Part shown: one piece after another, positions 1-12,440 of the stretch | Layout of the letters: the number at the start of each line of letters is the position of its first letter | Position numbering within the stretch: position 1 is the first letter of the stretch | Assembly: GCA_037903355.1 (NCBI GenBank) | Contig: JBAJFE010000052.1 | Coordinates: forward strand, 124,001-188,000 | DNA from: Trichuris trichiura | Taxonomy: Eukaryota; Nematoda; Enoplea; Trichinellida; Trichuridae | Reading direction: 5' to 3' | DNA length: 64,000 nt | The notes under the pieces: model-generated | Told to the model about the DNA's origin: nothing | Databases searched by the model: none | Seen by the model: only the letters and a program-made list of their open reading frames with translations | Position numbers and translations under genes: made by a program

Positions 1-480
1 GAAGTGATGCTGTAGATGGACGACACTACCGGTCGGAAAGGAATGTCGGCCTTGTGAATTTTGGGCAAATCATACATTTCGGGGCATTTGTAACGGGAGA
101 CGTGCCCTAGCTTCTTGCCTATTCTGGTTAGTGTTTCATCTCCAGTTCCTTGCGCAGAAACCTGTATCAGGCATTTCAAAGTCTTGTGTAAATCCTTGGT
201 GGGGTCTCCTTGAATGGGCAAGTATACCGTGTTCTTTAGGAGGGCGGACATCCTGTTTTGGTAAAACGACTTATCTAACACTACTACCACGTTGCCCTTG
301 TCAGCTTTTGTGATTACTATGTCTGTTCGTGACTTCAATTGTTTAAGTGTACGAAATTCCGACCTCGTTAAGTTTGCCCTTTCATAGCTGTGCCTCAGTA
401 TTAACGAGGATATTGCCTGCTTTATGTCTGTCGCCTTCTGGTGCACCTCGTGGACTTGGAAGTATCCCCAGCCCGGTTAA
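1..480 (-). pseudogene. Penelope-like element reverse transcriptase, N-terminal part, cut by window edge
   Basis: About 160 codons read open on the minus strand from just after a stop at about 480 to base 1, and continue outside the window. The translation contains KADKGNVVVVLDKSFY and, further on, YDLPKIHKADIPFRPVVSSI. These are the first conserved blocks of the reverse transcriptase of Penelope-like retroelements (PLE). The preceding stretch is a helical, charged segment (KATDIKQAISSLI), as usual before the RT core. The catalytic YxDD block and the GIY-YIG endonuclease would lie beyond base 1. No start codon fits a complete protein and the frame is closed by a stop at the 5' side, so this may be a 5'-truncated copy. 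The identification as PLE rests on the KADKGN and LPKIHK signatures and is firm; whether the copy is active cannot be seen. Confidence 0.85.
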
Positions 481-482
481 TT

Positions 483-1084
483 CTCTTGCCCCCCACCTTT
501 CATTTTTTTTCCCCACTCTTTCTTTCTTTCCTCCCTTTGTTCCCCCCTTCCGCCGTCCCCAGTCCCCTCAACTACCTGACCCCTCCCCCTTTTAAATAAT
601 GTCGCATCTCCTTTAAAACGACTCAGGTTTCCCGCGGTTTAAAGCACTAGTCCCACATAAGGGGCGTGCCAGCACTCACTATGTCATTTACCTGCGCTGA
701 AGACGGGGACAGGTGATCTCTGAAAGCTTCGCAATTAAACAATTTTGAACAGGTAGCTTTTCCGTACAATAATGTTGATACACACACCCGTTAAGAGGAA
801 CTATGTTTTGAAAGAAAAGTTGACACATGAACTCAACTTACTTTGCAAAGAATGTATGCAGCTGAGATGTTAGTACTTCGTACAAATTAAGTCCAGAAAG
901 CTCAGAAATGTATTTAACTGCTTTTGCACTAGAAAGGCTGTGCATTTCGCGAGCATGTAAATGAACGCCAAGCTGTAATAAGTCCAAGTTTATCTCTTTT
1001 GCATTTGGTGCGCACTTGAAATCGTTGAAACCAAAACTGTGACTTTTTGGACAAAGACAGAATGAGCCGAAGTCTTGTTATATA
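483..1084. other. non-coding stretch between PLE fragment and mariner
   Basis: A pyrimidine-rich tract (about 484-595) is followed by AT-rich sequence. The only structure I can support is the hammerhead-like motif at 693-733. Short open frames here look like chance. Confidence 0.5.
693..733 (+). ncRNA. hammerhead-ribozyme-like motif of PLE type
   Basis: Core CTGAAGA (697-703) fits the hammerhead consensus CUGANGA. A short hairpin region follows, then GAA (722-724), the self-complementary AGCT (725-728, a two-base-pair stem III), one unpaired T, and CGCA (730-733). CGCA pairs exactly with TGCG (693-696) to form stem I. Stem II is weak, relying on G-U pairs. PLEs are known to carry type I hammerhead motifs with a minimal stem III in their terminal repeats. 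It lies 210 bases from the PLE fragment but on the opposite strand. Cleavage activity is not shown. Confidence 0.55.
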
Positions 1085-2387
1085 CGAAGGATGTTCTGAA
1101 AGTTTCCGGAAAATCGTTGCAGTGTCTAACAGGACACCAACCAATTGGCCAAAATATATTTAAGCTTATTTCCGTTATCTTCAGGCTTGTACGGAGAGGT
1201 GCCTTATCTGACGCTGCACCAGTGTGGTACAAACTGCTCCTAAAGTAATCGTTTTTCTCATGATATGGAAAATCTTCGTTTTGAGGTCAGAGCTAATATT
1301 AAATTTCTATCCAAGCTTAGTTGGCAACTGAGAAAAGTTATTAAATCTTTGCAGCAGGTTTACGGAAGTAGTGCACCATCTAAATCGGTTGTCTATGAGT
1401 GGATAAGGCGTTTTAAGGAGGACACTGAGGCCATCGAAGGCGACTGGAGAGCGGGACAACCAGCAACTGCAATGAGCGGAGGAACCGTGACTCTTGTCCG
1501 GAACCTAGTAGAAGGTGACTGCAGAATTACTATATGGAGTATTGCTAGGATGGCTGGGATCTCCTTTCATTCAGCATTTGGAATGCTGTATGAAGCGCTC
1601 GGTGTGGAGAAGGTCTCAGTTCGATGGGTCCCGAAAGCGCTGCGTGAAGAACAGCTGGTCCGACGCTTTAACCTTTCTCGGGAGCTTTTAACGAAGATTG
1701 AAGCAAATGAGACCAGGGTTTTTGACCGTATCGTCACGGGAGATGAAACTTAGATCTACCGATATGACCTTGAGAGTAGGATCTAATCCAAGCAGTGGTT
1801 ATCAAAGGGGGTCAGCAGGTCCAGTCAAGTTCAAAGTGGAGCGGTATGCTAGAAAGGTTATGGCGACCATATTCTGGGATTCGGACAGAGTAATTTTGAC
1901 TGACTTCCTCAAAGGAGAGCGAACAGTCACGCCTAGTTATTACAAAGCAATATTGTGAAAATCAAAGCGGGCGTTGGCAAGAATACGGCGTAGCGAGTGG
2001 CACCTCAGTGCCCTTTTCCATCACGATGACGCGCCGACTCATTCGTCAAGGACTGTGAAGACTGTTCTTCATGAGTTTCGGCGGGAAATCATTCCAGACC
2101 CGCCCTACAGTCCGGATGTTGCCCCTTCAGACTTTTTCCTTTTTCCAAAGTTAAAAGAACATTTAAACAGCACGCCGTTCTAGTCAGTGGATGACGTAAA
2201 ACGCGCCGTCTCGACTTGGTGCAATACACAGCCCTCGGGATTCTACAAGGAAGGTATGCGAAGGTGGAGACACCGTCTACCGGAGCGCCTAGAGTTTGAC
2301 GGAGGATACGTTGAGAAATAAGTTTGATATCATTGCAAATGAATTTTTTATTTAATTTTTCCGGGAACTCTTCGAGGAACCCTTGAA
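1085..2387 (+). mobile_element. mariner-family DNA transposon, decayed
   Basis: Degenerate terminal inverted repeats frame a transposase pseudogene. The left end (about 1085-1115) reads CGAAGGATGTTCTGAAAG and then TTTCCGGAAAA. The right end (about 2355-2387), read on the minus strand, carries AAGGGTTCCTCGAAGAG and then TTCCCGGAAAAA. A TA dinucleotide abuts each end, as expected for mariner target duplication. The total of about 1.3 kb is the family's usual size. Confidence 0.85.
1265..2321 (+). pseudogene. mariner transposase (DD34D) pseudogene
   Basis: The reading frame starts at 1265 with the mariner helix-turn-helix region (SSAPSKSVVYEWIRRFKED) and the first catalytic aspartate in TGDET (about 1738-1752). 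The second aspartate lies in HHDDAPTHSS and the third in APSDFFLFPKLKEH. There are exactly 34 residues between the second and third, which defines the DD34D mariner group. The frame ends in GGYVEK and a stop at 2319-2321, the normal C-terminus. It is broken: a stop replaces the Trp after TGDET (1751), another falls at about 1784, a frame change is needed near 1800-1825, a stop sits at 1956-1958 and another at 2181-2183. Four of the breaks look like C-to-T or G-to-A changes of Trp, Gln or Arg codons. The product would have cut and pasted the element; this copy cannot encode it. Confidence 0.92.
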
Positions 2388-4396
2388 TTATGATAGATCG
2401 GTATGTCAGTAGGCATGGTAGCGCTGTGTTCGCTATTTCTAACATTTCTCGCGCGATCTTAAAAACCGTGTTTACTTATTAAATAAGTTCGGAATGTGTG
2501 ACAATGACAGCGAATGCTTAAAAGAGTTCAAGCTTTTGTGAATAGATGCAGTTTTAAAATGAGCATTCTTTCACACGCCCACCAAAGACGATGAAATGTT
2601 TAGCAGGATTGATGCATGTCGTCACTATACTTAAGAAAGAGAACTGCTTGGTTGTGAGAGCCATTCTTAGCTAGTCGGAAACACTTTAATTCTCTTTACT
2701 AAAACTGAATGACGTATCCAGTAATATGAGCGTCACCGCTTAACTGAACTTCAGCTGTCTTATCGAATTTCAGTGCTTCACGACTGAACTGTTGCTAGGT
2801 TGTCACTTTGCATTCAGATGATTCAGTTAAGCATTTAAGGCAGATGTAACCGCTTTTTTCTGTTACTATGTTGTTAACATATCGTCGCTTCGAATTATGT
2901 TTTGGAGAATCTGACGTTTTCAGCGAATTCAGAAAAAAGTTGCTTTAATCCATGAAACGTCTTCTCACTTATCAGTTAAGACTCTCTGTGCATTTAGTGC
3001 TCTAACGATTTTAATTTTTCAAATTTAAGCTATTCGTAGGTCCAACACTGATGTCACTACGTTTGTCTTGCTAACATGGATAAATACTGTGAAATGCTTT
3101 ATGAGGACATGCTCATCCGTTACCAGAAACACAATGTTCAACAGTACATATTTAAGTCCAGCATGACTGCCCAAGTAGTAAGAAAATCGGCTGTTCTTGT
3201 GGAATTATGATATCTTAATCTGTGCATTCTACTTTTTGTTAGTGTATGTCTTAACCCGTCCTTATTTAATTGTTCATTCGGCAAGCTGTTACCATTAATA
3301 ATGACATTAGAGCGAACACCATATGGCTCAGGCAGGCATGGTGAAATACTCGCTGGCTTTTCTTTTCAGATTCAACTTAATACAATCAAACTTATTCTTG
3401 TTTTCTCAGCAGTTTTTTTCATGAGAAAAAGAAATGTGTCTGCCAATAATCTTTTAGGCTTCATTTCGATAGAAGAATGCAGGCTGTGCAATCCACTATT
3501 AGTACGGCTGTCTCCTTGGCATGTACAGACCTGTTGCATCTTTGCGTGACGTCTGCTGCACAGAAAGGCGAATTGTAAACGAGTTACCTGCGAAACGTAA
3601 CTGTAACTTTATCTTCTGAGGTGATTTTAACGGTTTATCAGGGTCCAGGTAATCGAAGCATGTCCAGCGAATGACTATCGAGGAAAATAGTCCCCTTATA
3701 CTTACAAAGCGAACCATTAAGAGAAGGTTTGCTAAGGTGGCCTACTTTGCATTGTGAAGTTTTAATTTTTGCACACATAAGATGCCATTAGTGGTTCATG
3801 TTGTTGGTGCTCTTCTATGCAAGTGTAAAGCTGCTCTATGAAAATACTGATCCTAAATGCCATCTCTCTGTCATTCTGAAAGTGCACGCAAGATTTTATT
3901 GATACGTTCTACTGGTCTATTGCTACCTGTTGGCAAGCCTCTGTTCGTTACTGGGAAGTCGATGACTAGCTCGTAGAACAGGTGCGAGGTTTCAGTAAGT
4001 GACAGTAATGCAAACCTGTTAGAAGTAGTCCTGCTCTTATAGTAGAATGGAATGTCACTGCTCCTAAACATAGTCGCCTTAATTCGCGGAACTGATTGAA
4101 TTGCCGTTCCTTTTCTATAAGAAACAAAGAAATAAAGTAGTTAATTTTAGTAATGTGCCCAAAAGATGATACAATGCTATTAGCAAAAATTTTAGTGTAT
4201 GAACTTCACTCAGAAGGCTGGTACTTTTAAGAAGTCTCACCCTGATGTAAAGATTTGCGGACTGCTCAAAATTCCATCACCCTAAAAAAGCTGAAAATTC
4301 TAGTGCAGATGAAGCTCCTTTTTCTTGTCCAGTTTAAACAATGCAAGGCAAATATTCCCCAGATGCCGTAACTAACAAATTACCTTTCGAACATCT

Positions 4397-4423
4397 TTAC
4401 TGCTAAAATTATCCCCCTTGGTC
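4397..4423. repeat. 27-base direct repeat, copy 1
   Basis: TTACTGCTAAAATTATCC followed by CCCTTGGTC recurs exactly at 5353-5379. With the preceding CAT[C] the match extends to about 31 bases with one mismatch. Origin unknown; possibly the edge of a dispersed element. Confidence 0.8.
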
Positions 4424-5352
4424 GAGCATGTTTGTTACCATAATAACTTTTACGTGCAGTTTCATTATTCGTGTGGTAAATACAAAGCTTTCTGGTTTAT
4501 AAATACAAAATCCAGTTCCAAGAGAAACTTTTGATAATCGAGGAGAACAGCTGCGTGACCTAAAGGATGAATCGTTCGCGGGGCGGCCACAGGGATGCAT
4601 TAGTTACTGTTGTATTTTATGAGTAATGTTTTGACGTAAAAGTTATTGATATCTAACTCGTAATGTTAGAAAGTTACAAAAATTTATCTCGACCATTCCT
4701 CAACAGAACTTATTTTAGTCAAAGCTATGGAGTCAGTAATGGATTGGTTGTGGCAGTTTCCCAAGAAGTTATTAATACCAACGATATTAAGAGGAATGAA
4801 TTGCGGTTGTTGTTGAGACTGGGAGGATTTCGATTGCTTGGCTGATTTTCATGAAAAAACCCCCAGTTTCCTGATAAGCAACTAGAACACATGCTGCCTA
4901 TTCGTTCTCATAAATTGTGCTGCTTGAATTGCAGATTACATCAACATTTCCATACAACTCGACCACCAAAAATGAACTGCCTTTGATGATTTACTCTGTC
5001 AGTACTATTTGTGTCCCGATTCTAGCGGGTCACCGATGTCAGGTAGTAGTGATCTAGGCTGTATAAGCGTATTTTTATTCCGTTAGTGCACGTTTAGTGG
5101 CGGTCTTTCGGAAGAAAGCGCGATCTGATTTTATCACTGCTCTGGTGGCCAGTTTTCTTCCAACGATAGCCTGCCGCCTGTCGCGTGAACGAACTCATAA
5201 CTTCAACCATTCATCAGGCGCATTCTCACAACTGATGTGTCATTCAGCAGCAGCAGAAACAGTCGAATAAAATGCGAGTTTGCTGATTAACTTGGGGTTT
5301 CGTACCTCGTCCCTATTGTTACTTAGCATTTAGAAAACTGATGCACGCATCC

Positions 5353-5379
5353 TTACTGCTAAAATTATCCCCCTTGGTC
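5353..5379. repeat. 27-base direct repeat, copy 2
   Basis: Exact second copy of the 27-mer at 4397-4423, same orientation, 956 bases downstream. The sequences beyond the match diverge. Confidence 0.8.
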
Positions 5380-6811
5380 AAACGATAGCATATAAGGACT
5401 AAAAGATCAAATCGTTTATGTAGGCTTAGGAGTGACTTTCCCTTCATGTACAGATAAGACGGCAAAATCATTATTTTGCAAATTTAGAGAACGCGCGGAA
5501 AGTTTCGCTCCCTTCCGTAACATGAAGACCCGTCTTAGCTGGTAATTAATCAATCGCAGAGGTAGAAAACAGCGTGAGAAGCCTGCCAAAAATATGGAAC
5601 AATGTATTAAATCGTCGAAACCATTGGAACAAGTGCTTTTTATGTTTGAAACATCTGTCCAAAGACTTTTTGTGCATAAGCCATTTTGAACTAAGAAAAG
5701 CATGATGCCTTCACATATCGGAACAGAAGCGTTGGTATTAGCCGAAGCGCCGGAACAAGCAACCTTCAGACAAGACTGATCATTTGTATGTGTTACTCGA
5801 CGCAAAACAATATTTATAACGCACGGTTAAATCGTTAAAATTAGGGAATTCGTTTATTTTCATTGTTCCTTCCTGCAATGTTCCTTGTATTAATGGTACT
5901 TGTTGTTTGAAGTGTATTTTTAACTCGTCACTTCTGACATGTTCCTGAATTGTTGTTTCATGTAAAAATTGCTCGTATTCCATCAGGTAAATCGCCGATG
6001 ACGAGATAGCAAAAATTTCAGAATCTCCAGAACGTTAGAAAAAGTTAATTTTTCTTAGAAATTGGTTCTTTTCATAATTAAATCATTACTTGATTACCCA
6101 CCCATCCACGCTAAAACCAGCCTGAATTAATGCTTTGATTCATGTTGCGAAGACATACCGTGAGAGGCCGAAAAGCTCCAGGTGTTCTGTCCTATCCGTT
6201 TTTTCACGTCTTCAGTTTTTTAGTAAGTTGCATGTTGAAACAATAACAACAGCGTGAAGCGCCGGTAGGAAGGGGAGTATCTACTCGTAGAGGACATTAA
6301 TTCTAAACGCACTAATTTAGGAAAGTTCTGTAGTAGTGCTTCTGAGACCATTGCTTATTCAGGAAAGACCGGCGGACACTTCTATGCAACTTTGAATTAA
6401 AAAAGTTATTGGTTATTCACACTTGATGAACCTTCTTCCACCTGGAGCAAAGCGCTTCTCAAAGGGCAACTGACATGGTCTAAAACGCCGTGAAGATAGC
6501 CTTTTGACCACCAGAAAAGAACTTGAGGGAAGTAATGTCAGTTTCATACGTTCATGAGTGTTCTCCTCCTTTCTTCTAAACGGTATCGCGTGTCTATACG
6601 CGAAGCAAACCTGAGATGAAACTGTCCTTTGTTGACAACGACAGGTTGAAACAGCCATGAGCATGACTGGTAGTCAACTATCGCTCCGCAACTTATGGTG
6701 TCCCCTAAAAGCCAATGACGCCGTAACGGGGAGAGGGTGAATTATGCTTTAGTCATCTAAGAAGAAATAAATAGTCACAACCAGCAGCACTTTAAGACGT
6801 ATTTGCCAGAT

Positions 6812-6817
6812 TTTATT
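6812..6817 (-). terminator. poly(A) signal of the collagen gene at 6946-8256
   Basis: AATAAA on the minus strand, about 130 bases beyond the collagen stop codon; the position suits cleavage and polyadenylation of that transcript. Confidence 0.5.
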
Positions 6818-6945
6818 TGCAGGAATGCGACTACGAAGAGAAGGCGTGAAATAGGGCAAATCATGCGAAACCGTGCACTGAGAAAAGAAGAATTAAAAAT
6901 GGCAGTACAAGAAAATGAATGAATAACGCGCGCTTGCATCGGCTC

Positions 6946-8256
6946 CTATAACTTCTTCCTGTAACCACTCTCAAAACCGCTTTCAGTGCGAGGAGGAGGA
7001 CAATGGTCACATGAACCTGGTTTTCCTGGTGGGCCGCGTGGACCTAAAGGGATCATTTAGAAGAGCAATAACTATTATTTCGAAAAAGTAGTTGCCTGGT
7101 TGACCAGGTGGTCCCACGGGACCTTCAGCACCCATATCGCCTGGATCTCCGGGAGGCCCTGGTGGTCCTGGGGGGCCAGCAATGCCATCATGACCAGGCG
7201 GTCCTGGTGGCCCTCGTGGGCCTGGCAGTCCAGGAGAACCTTGCGGTCCAGGTGGTGCAGTGTTTATCACTTTTCCTGCAGTGGGAACAGAGTTCTTACA
7301 TGATCTTCTGGTACCTTAGCAAATAATTTTACCTGGTTCTCCTGGTGGTCCTTTTTCACCAGCTTCTCCAGGAATGCCGGGTGGACCAGGTGGCCCTAAA
7401 CAGTATATGAACAGTGACTAAAGGTGGTCACTTGCCATTCTTACCTTGGGGGCCAGGACGACCAGGTGCACCATCCATTCCTGGTTCCCCTGGATCGCCC
7501 TGCGGTCCGGGCAATCCCTTAGGTCCAGGTGGACCTGGAGGCCCCATGGGTCCTGGTGGACATTTTTGACACGGTGGCTGGAGGAAATGATTACTTTTAC
7601 CGCATGGTAAACCAGTTTAATTGATTACCTTGGGCGGAGGCGGTGGCAGCAGGTTGCCATCTCGTCCTGGGGGACCAGGATTGCCTTAAAAAGATTCTTC
7701 TTCTCGACATAAAAGATGTTAATGGAAGTTAGCTTACCAGGACGGCCAGGCGCACCAGGACGTCCATCTCGCCCAGGAGGACCAGGTGGACCTGGTGGTC
7801 CCTGTTGGCAACTGCAGCCTAAAGTTTTTTGTTCAGCTATGAGTCAGGTTTACTGCGAATAAGGAACGCTCACAATCGCCCGCAGGTAGTACATTTACGG
7901 AAGGACCAGGGCCATACTGTCTTTTGCTCCTAGTAACAACTGGCGCTTCAACTATATTAATTGGTTCACCCTTTTTGCCAACAGCTAATGCTTGCAACTG
8001 CACCATCTCTTTCCACATGTCCTTTGAGCGCGTCTAAATTATTGAAAAGCACTTACTGGTTCATGTCGAAACGGAATAGTTTTACCTTGCAAAAGTCTAC
8101 TTCATCTTGCATTAGAGTTTGCACACTTTGCACGTAGTTATACATTAGAGGCAGTGTGATTACGCAGGATAAAACGGCCACAGTGCTAAAGGCGACAGCG
8201 CAAAATGCCACTGGTCGCAGTGACCGCTTAGGTGGCACTTCGTCGTTGAGCTGCAT
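6946..8256 (-). CDS. cuticle collagen, [10 protein letters not shown]-terminal group (8 exons, 313 aa)
   Basis: Exons on the minus strand: 8086-8256, 7874-8033, 7738-7818, 7629-7684, 7577-7445, 7395-7333, 7275-7096 and 7043-6946. All phases close and give 313 residues, the normal size for a nematode cuticle collagen. Residues about 9-50 form the membrane-spanning collagen N-terminal domain ([15 protein letters not shown]). Next comes RSKR followed by QYGPG, a subtilisin-type processing site. Cys clusters (CCSCQQG, CQKCPPG) interrupt Gly-X-Y repeats, and the tail is [17 protein letters not shown]. The start at 8256 was chosen over an upstream in-frame Met (8286) because the domain begins there. 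The product is expected to trimerise in the ER of hypodermal cells, be secreted and be cross-linked into cuticle. The intron between 7096 and 7043 appears to use a GC donor. The Cys pattern separates this gene from its three neighbours. Confidence 0.93.
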
Positions 8257-11200
8257 GGCGACAACTAATCTGTACTGAAACGACACGTTAATTTATATTA
8301 CCTTAGTGAGCAAACGCTGGAAGCGTCACCTAATTGACTCCCGAAGGTCAAAATATCTTAACAACGCAATCAGCGAAAATGCTGCATGCCTGAAACTATG
8401 CCGCAGAATTTCTGGGCTACCGTCAGGAAGGCCTGCTTGCTCAGGATGTGGGTCAACAGTTGGCAGAGGCGGCATAGTTTTATTCGTGTTTCAAGTGTTT
8501 GGCTTTCTAATAATGCCTTTTGTGTCACAAAATGATGGCTACAGGATGTACGGCAGCAATGTATGACGTTAGCGTTACTGTCTGACGCATGGATTCGCTG
8601 CGTTTCGCTTGATCTATTTGCCCATTTTTGGTCTATTGTTCTCGTTGAATGAGAAACGAATTGCCGTTGGTTCGTAAAACGTTGATAGCATGGCGCACCT
8701 GGCGAGCACCTTTTGCGAAAAATTTTAGAAAGCACTTCCTGACCGCTAGACAACTTTCTATCAAGATCAAGCGCACCTTGTTTCGCCTGTACCATTTCAC
8801 CTGTTGGGCTAGAAACGTCACACGTGGATCAGGATTTCCCTTGCAGCTCCACTGAAGAGGATTTGCAGAGCGGAGTTAATTTCAAGTGTTGAAGCAACGT
8901 CCTAACAAATTTCGTTATTTCATCCACATAAAAGTTAATTGAAAAGTAGCTAACGGTATGTTTACGGTCTGTGGAAATAATGAATTTAGCTAGCCCGCAC
9001 CAAACGTGTAAAATACACTTACGAACTTTCTAAGGTTGTTCAAAACATACAAGCAGCGAATAAAGAAAATGAACTTAACAGTGCGTTGTCTATACATGGC
9101 TCTTTCGTGCTAACCTTCTTTGATGGTACATAAGCATCACACTTTACTGTGTTCAGTTCTCGGCAACTTTTGAAAAGTTCACCACGTGATACGACACACT
9201 TTACATTAAATGAAAATACAAGGTTCCGTTGAGGTTTGCATGGATGGCAACCGTTTAATATTCGCCTACATCAGTAAATAAGCGAAACGGTTGGGCAGTG
9301 TTTACTGACAATAAGACAGCAGAGCACACCTTTACTATTGCAATATGAGTTTTCAAAATTTTCTGGGCAATTTTCCTCTAATGTGGACGCAGACGGAGTC
9401 TTCCGCTGCGGACTGTCCATGAGAATCCAGTTTTCATGATAAAATAAAAAAGATGACAACGTCACTAGACAGACAGATACTCCCCCACAAGAATTATTAT
9501 TTCTCTCGAAAATTCAAATTTTTACTAGCAGAACTTTTAGGGTGCAGTTGACCTGAATGCTATGTTGGTAGAAGTCTGAACAGCAAAAGGAACAGATTGC
9601 CTCCGTACGAAGAAATGGAAGCTTTTTCCCTGTTACAAAATTATGAGCTCGTAATCTAATAGTTTTAGCAGATTTGCTCAAATCATCATCGCAAAATCAG
9701 ATCTCCTGCATTTTTTATCTCATCAGGCGCAATCTGAAAACAAAATTCGTATGCGTGCTCTTATGATCAGTCCGCGAAGGCGATAGCAAACAGTGTCAGA
9801 AAACCAGCAACACCCTTTTGTTCCCACTTTTTTTGCTGTTTCAGTACAGATAAGGAGGTAAGTGTAGAAGTTTCCACGTTATTTAGCCATTTAAGGAAAC
9901 ATGCTGTTTGCAAACTAGTCTGCAGCAGATGTTTCTAAAAGCCGTTGTCTCGCAATAGACAATGCGTGCTTCCCAGTAAAGTGATTAAGTTTATCGCAGA
10001 CCAGAGTTGGCAGTTGCTTAGGTTTTCAAAAATGAAAGTTAAACTTATTTCAAAAAGGCGACTTTTCCCACCAGCGAAATCGTCCGTGTTATTCCTGTTT
10101 GCACGGTTGTTAGAAATCAATTTTTTCGCAAGCTTGTAGGATGCCTGTGCCACACACCAACGGTTCAGCGCAGGCATTAACAAGAGTAACGGTTAGGTGA
10201 CGGAAAAATTGGCCTGCATGGAAGGTGTCCTTGAAAAGAAATATTATTTAAGTAATAAAACAAAAAGAACTTTGCACCCATACCTTAAAACTTCTACCAT
10301 AAGCGACAAAAAGCTGAAAGCACTCAAGCAGCAGTGTTTCACCCTGCAGGATTGAAAAAGGCGCGTTCACAGAGTTGACTTAAGTCTCTTTTCAAAGGAG
10401 AATAAGCTCGAGGGGGCACTCTCAAAAGCTTCTTGTTTCTATTTAGCGTGAACTGCCTGTTCAATCTGCTCGTTGTTAACTAGGTGAAGTCGAGAGCAGA
10501 GTCGTGAACAGGCATTCGCGCAAGTCGTGAACAAAATATTAATTATTACTGTTGAAAACTGTGTCTTTTAATTTCACCTCTTGAACCACTTTTTCTGTGC
10601 ATGTCAAGGACAATAACAGATGATGCATTTAAGCAAGAGGGACTTTGCAACCACCTACCAAATCAATGCTTTACTTACTGAGCCTGAAATGTTTTGTTTG
10701 AGTTCAACTAGGCAGGAATCGGATAAGTTTTATCCTTTCAGCAGCATTTTCACTACGGCAGGATGCCAACCTCAAAATCTGTTCCACAACAGTGAATTAT
10801 TAAACGGAGATAATTCCTACTTGTGATTTTACCCACGATAAAAAATGTTTAACAGCCTTATGGAAAGAACGAGATTTGTAAGTACTTTTTCAAAGGAACT
10901 ATTCCACCTACGTATTCTATTTACAAAACTAAGGGTAGTTCATCAACGCGCTTGTAAGACCAAGAATACCGTCTTAGCCGCTGACGTTAGCTCTAATTAC
11001 AAACGCTGAAAGATGTGAAAAATAACGCAAAGAAAACCCAGTGGGACACCACTCAGCAGCGTACCCCTAAACTCCCAATGTTATACGAACATTTGTCGTT
11101 TTCCAAGGACGCTTGAATTTCTGTGAAAGTCAAATTTAATTTTCCGACCTTAAGCAAATCGGCAACCCGTGGACGCGGAACGTCCTTGACACTTCAATGG

Positions 11201-12440
11201 AGCTGGTCATATTCGACGATCTGTGAAAATCTCCCAAAAGTAAGGAAGCGGTGAATTGTGTTCAACGCGATGGAATTCACTGCCAGTTAAACGCATGGAA
11301 AAAGATGACGCCTTGCGCTGTGATCTGCGAAACCGACATTCGAGCTGACAGGGCAGATTGTCCGGGAGGCAAATATTATAAGGCATTACTGAGACATAGA
11401 TAATTCATCAAGAGGACATAAGAAGGTCAAACTGCATCGAAGCAGGACCAACAGGGCAGAAATAAAACTTAAGATAGAAGCTTCCACGCAGACCTTTTCT
11501 GAGAAAGTGCAACGAATCTAGTCGCTTCGTTAATTCCAACTTTTGTTTCTCAGTAAGTTACCTCTCAATCGAGTTCGTAACTTGCTTGCAATGCAACCTT
11601 TCGTCTCCCGGGTTCGTCTTATTATTTCTTAGGAGTGGTGAACGTGGCAGTTCGTTTCCATCTTTTAGACAGTTGACGGAAAAATTTAGTTGGCAGAACC
11701 AGGGCCTTCATTGTGCAGCCCGTGAATAACGAGGACGCGTAGGCGGCTAGGTCTTTTCTTGATTGCTGAACAGCAGGATAAAAGAATCTGAACTTGTACT
11801 CCATGCATCAGCAGGCTGCCAGCTATTTCGACGTAGTATAACAGTACAGTGTCGATGTTAGCCAAGGTTTCAATTGATGGCCATGCAGTATTCCATTTAA
11901 GCTGTCATTCTTTCTTTGCTTGCGCCTTGTTAAAGCGCATTTTCTTATTGACGCTCCGGGTCCTTGCGTTATGCGAAACAAAAGAGGTCGTGCTTTTCCA
12001 TACTTGACGACTTTGACTGCTCACCAAACTGCGCCGGTAGAATAAGAAAATGAGCGAACGGTTTCCTTGAGTTCATCGTGCATTTGACCTGGTGAACTTT
12101 GAGAAGGCATTTTTTCGTGGGCAGCTCTGCTCACCCGTTGCTCCCATTTCTTCTTGTGTATATAAAGTTTCATCAAACTAATTTTTATCTGGAAAGCAGT
12201 TATACATTGGAGTTTACCCAGACGCTTGGTCTCTGTTAGAAATTTATTTGCTAAAAAAGGAAGGTATGCTATCTGATTTGTGTAGTTCCCTCATGCTCAT
12301 ACCCTTATAGCCTACTTATTAAAACGCGCTCTTTTATTTGGAGTCTCTGCCATGCTTTACATCGCTGCTTTTTGAATACTTTGTCAAACCTGTCACTCTT
12401 CCAGAATACTGCAAAGAATAGAGGGAAAATATTGGAAATA
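8257..12440. other. 4.2 kb divergent intergenic region
   Basis: Lies between two collagen genes transcribed away from each other, so both promoters must be in it. Open frames such as 8370-8795 (minus, 141 codons) show no motif, signal peptide or splice context. I see no gene. Confidence 0.55.

Larger units (their letters stand above)
2388..6945. other. 4.5 kb without a recognisable gene
   Basis: AT-rich sequence with only short scattered open frames on both strands, none with a recognised motif or a convincing exon pattern. It contains the 27-base direct repeat noted separately. The last part holds the 3' end region of the collagen gene, including a minus-strand AATAAA at 6812-6817. Confidence 0.6.

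Noticed and set aside
8370..8795. 141-codon minus-strand frame upstream of the first collagen
   Set aside because: No motif, no splice context and overlapping frames of similar length on the other strand; probably chance.
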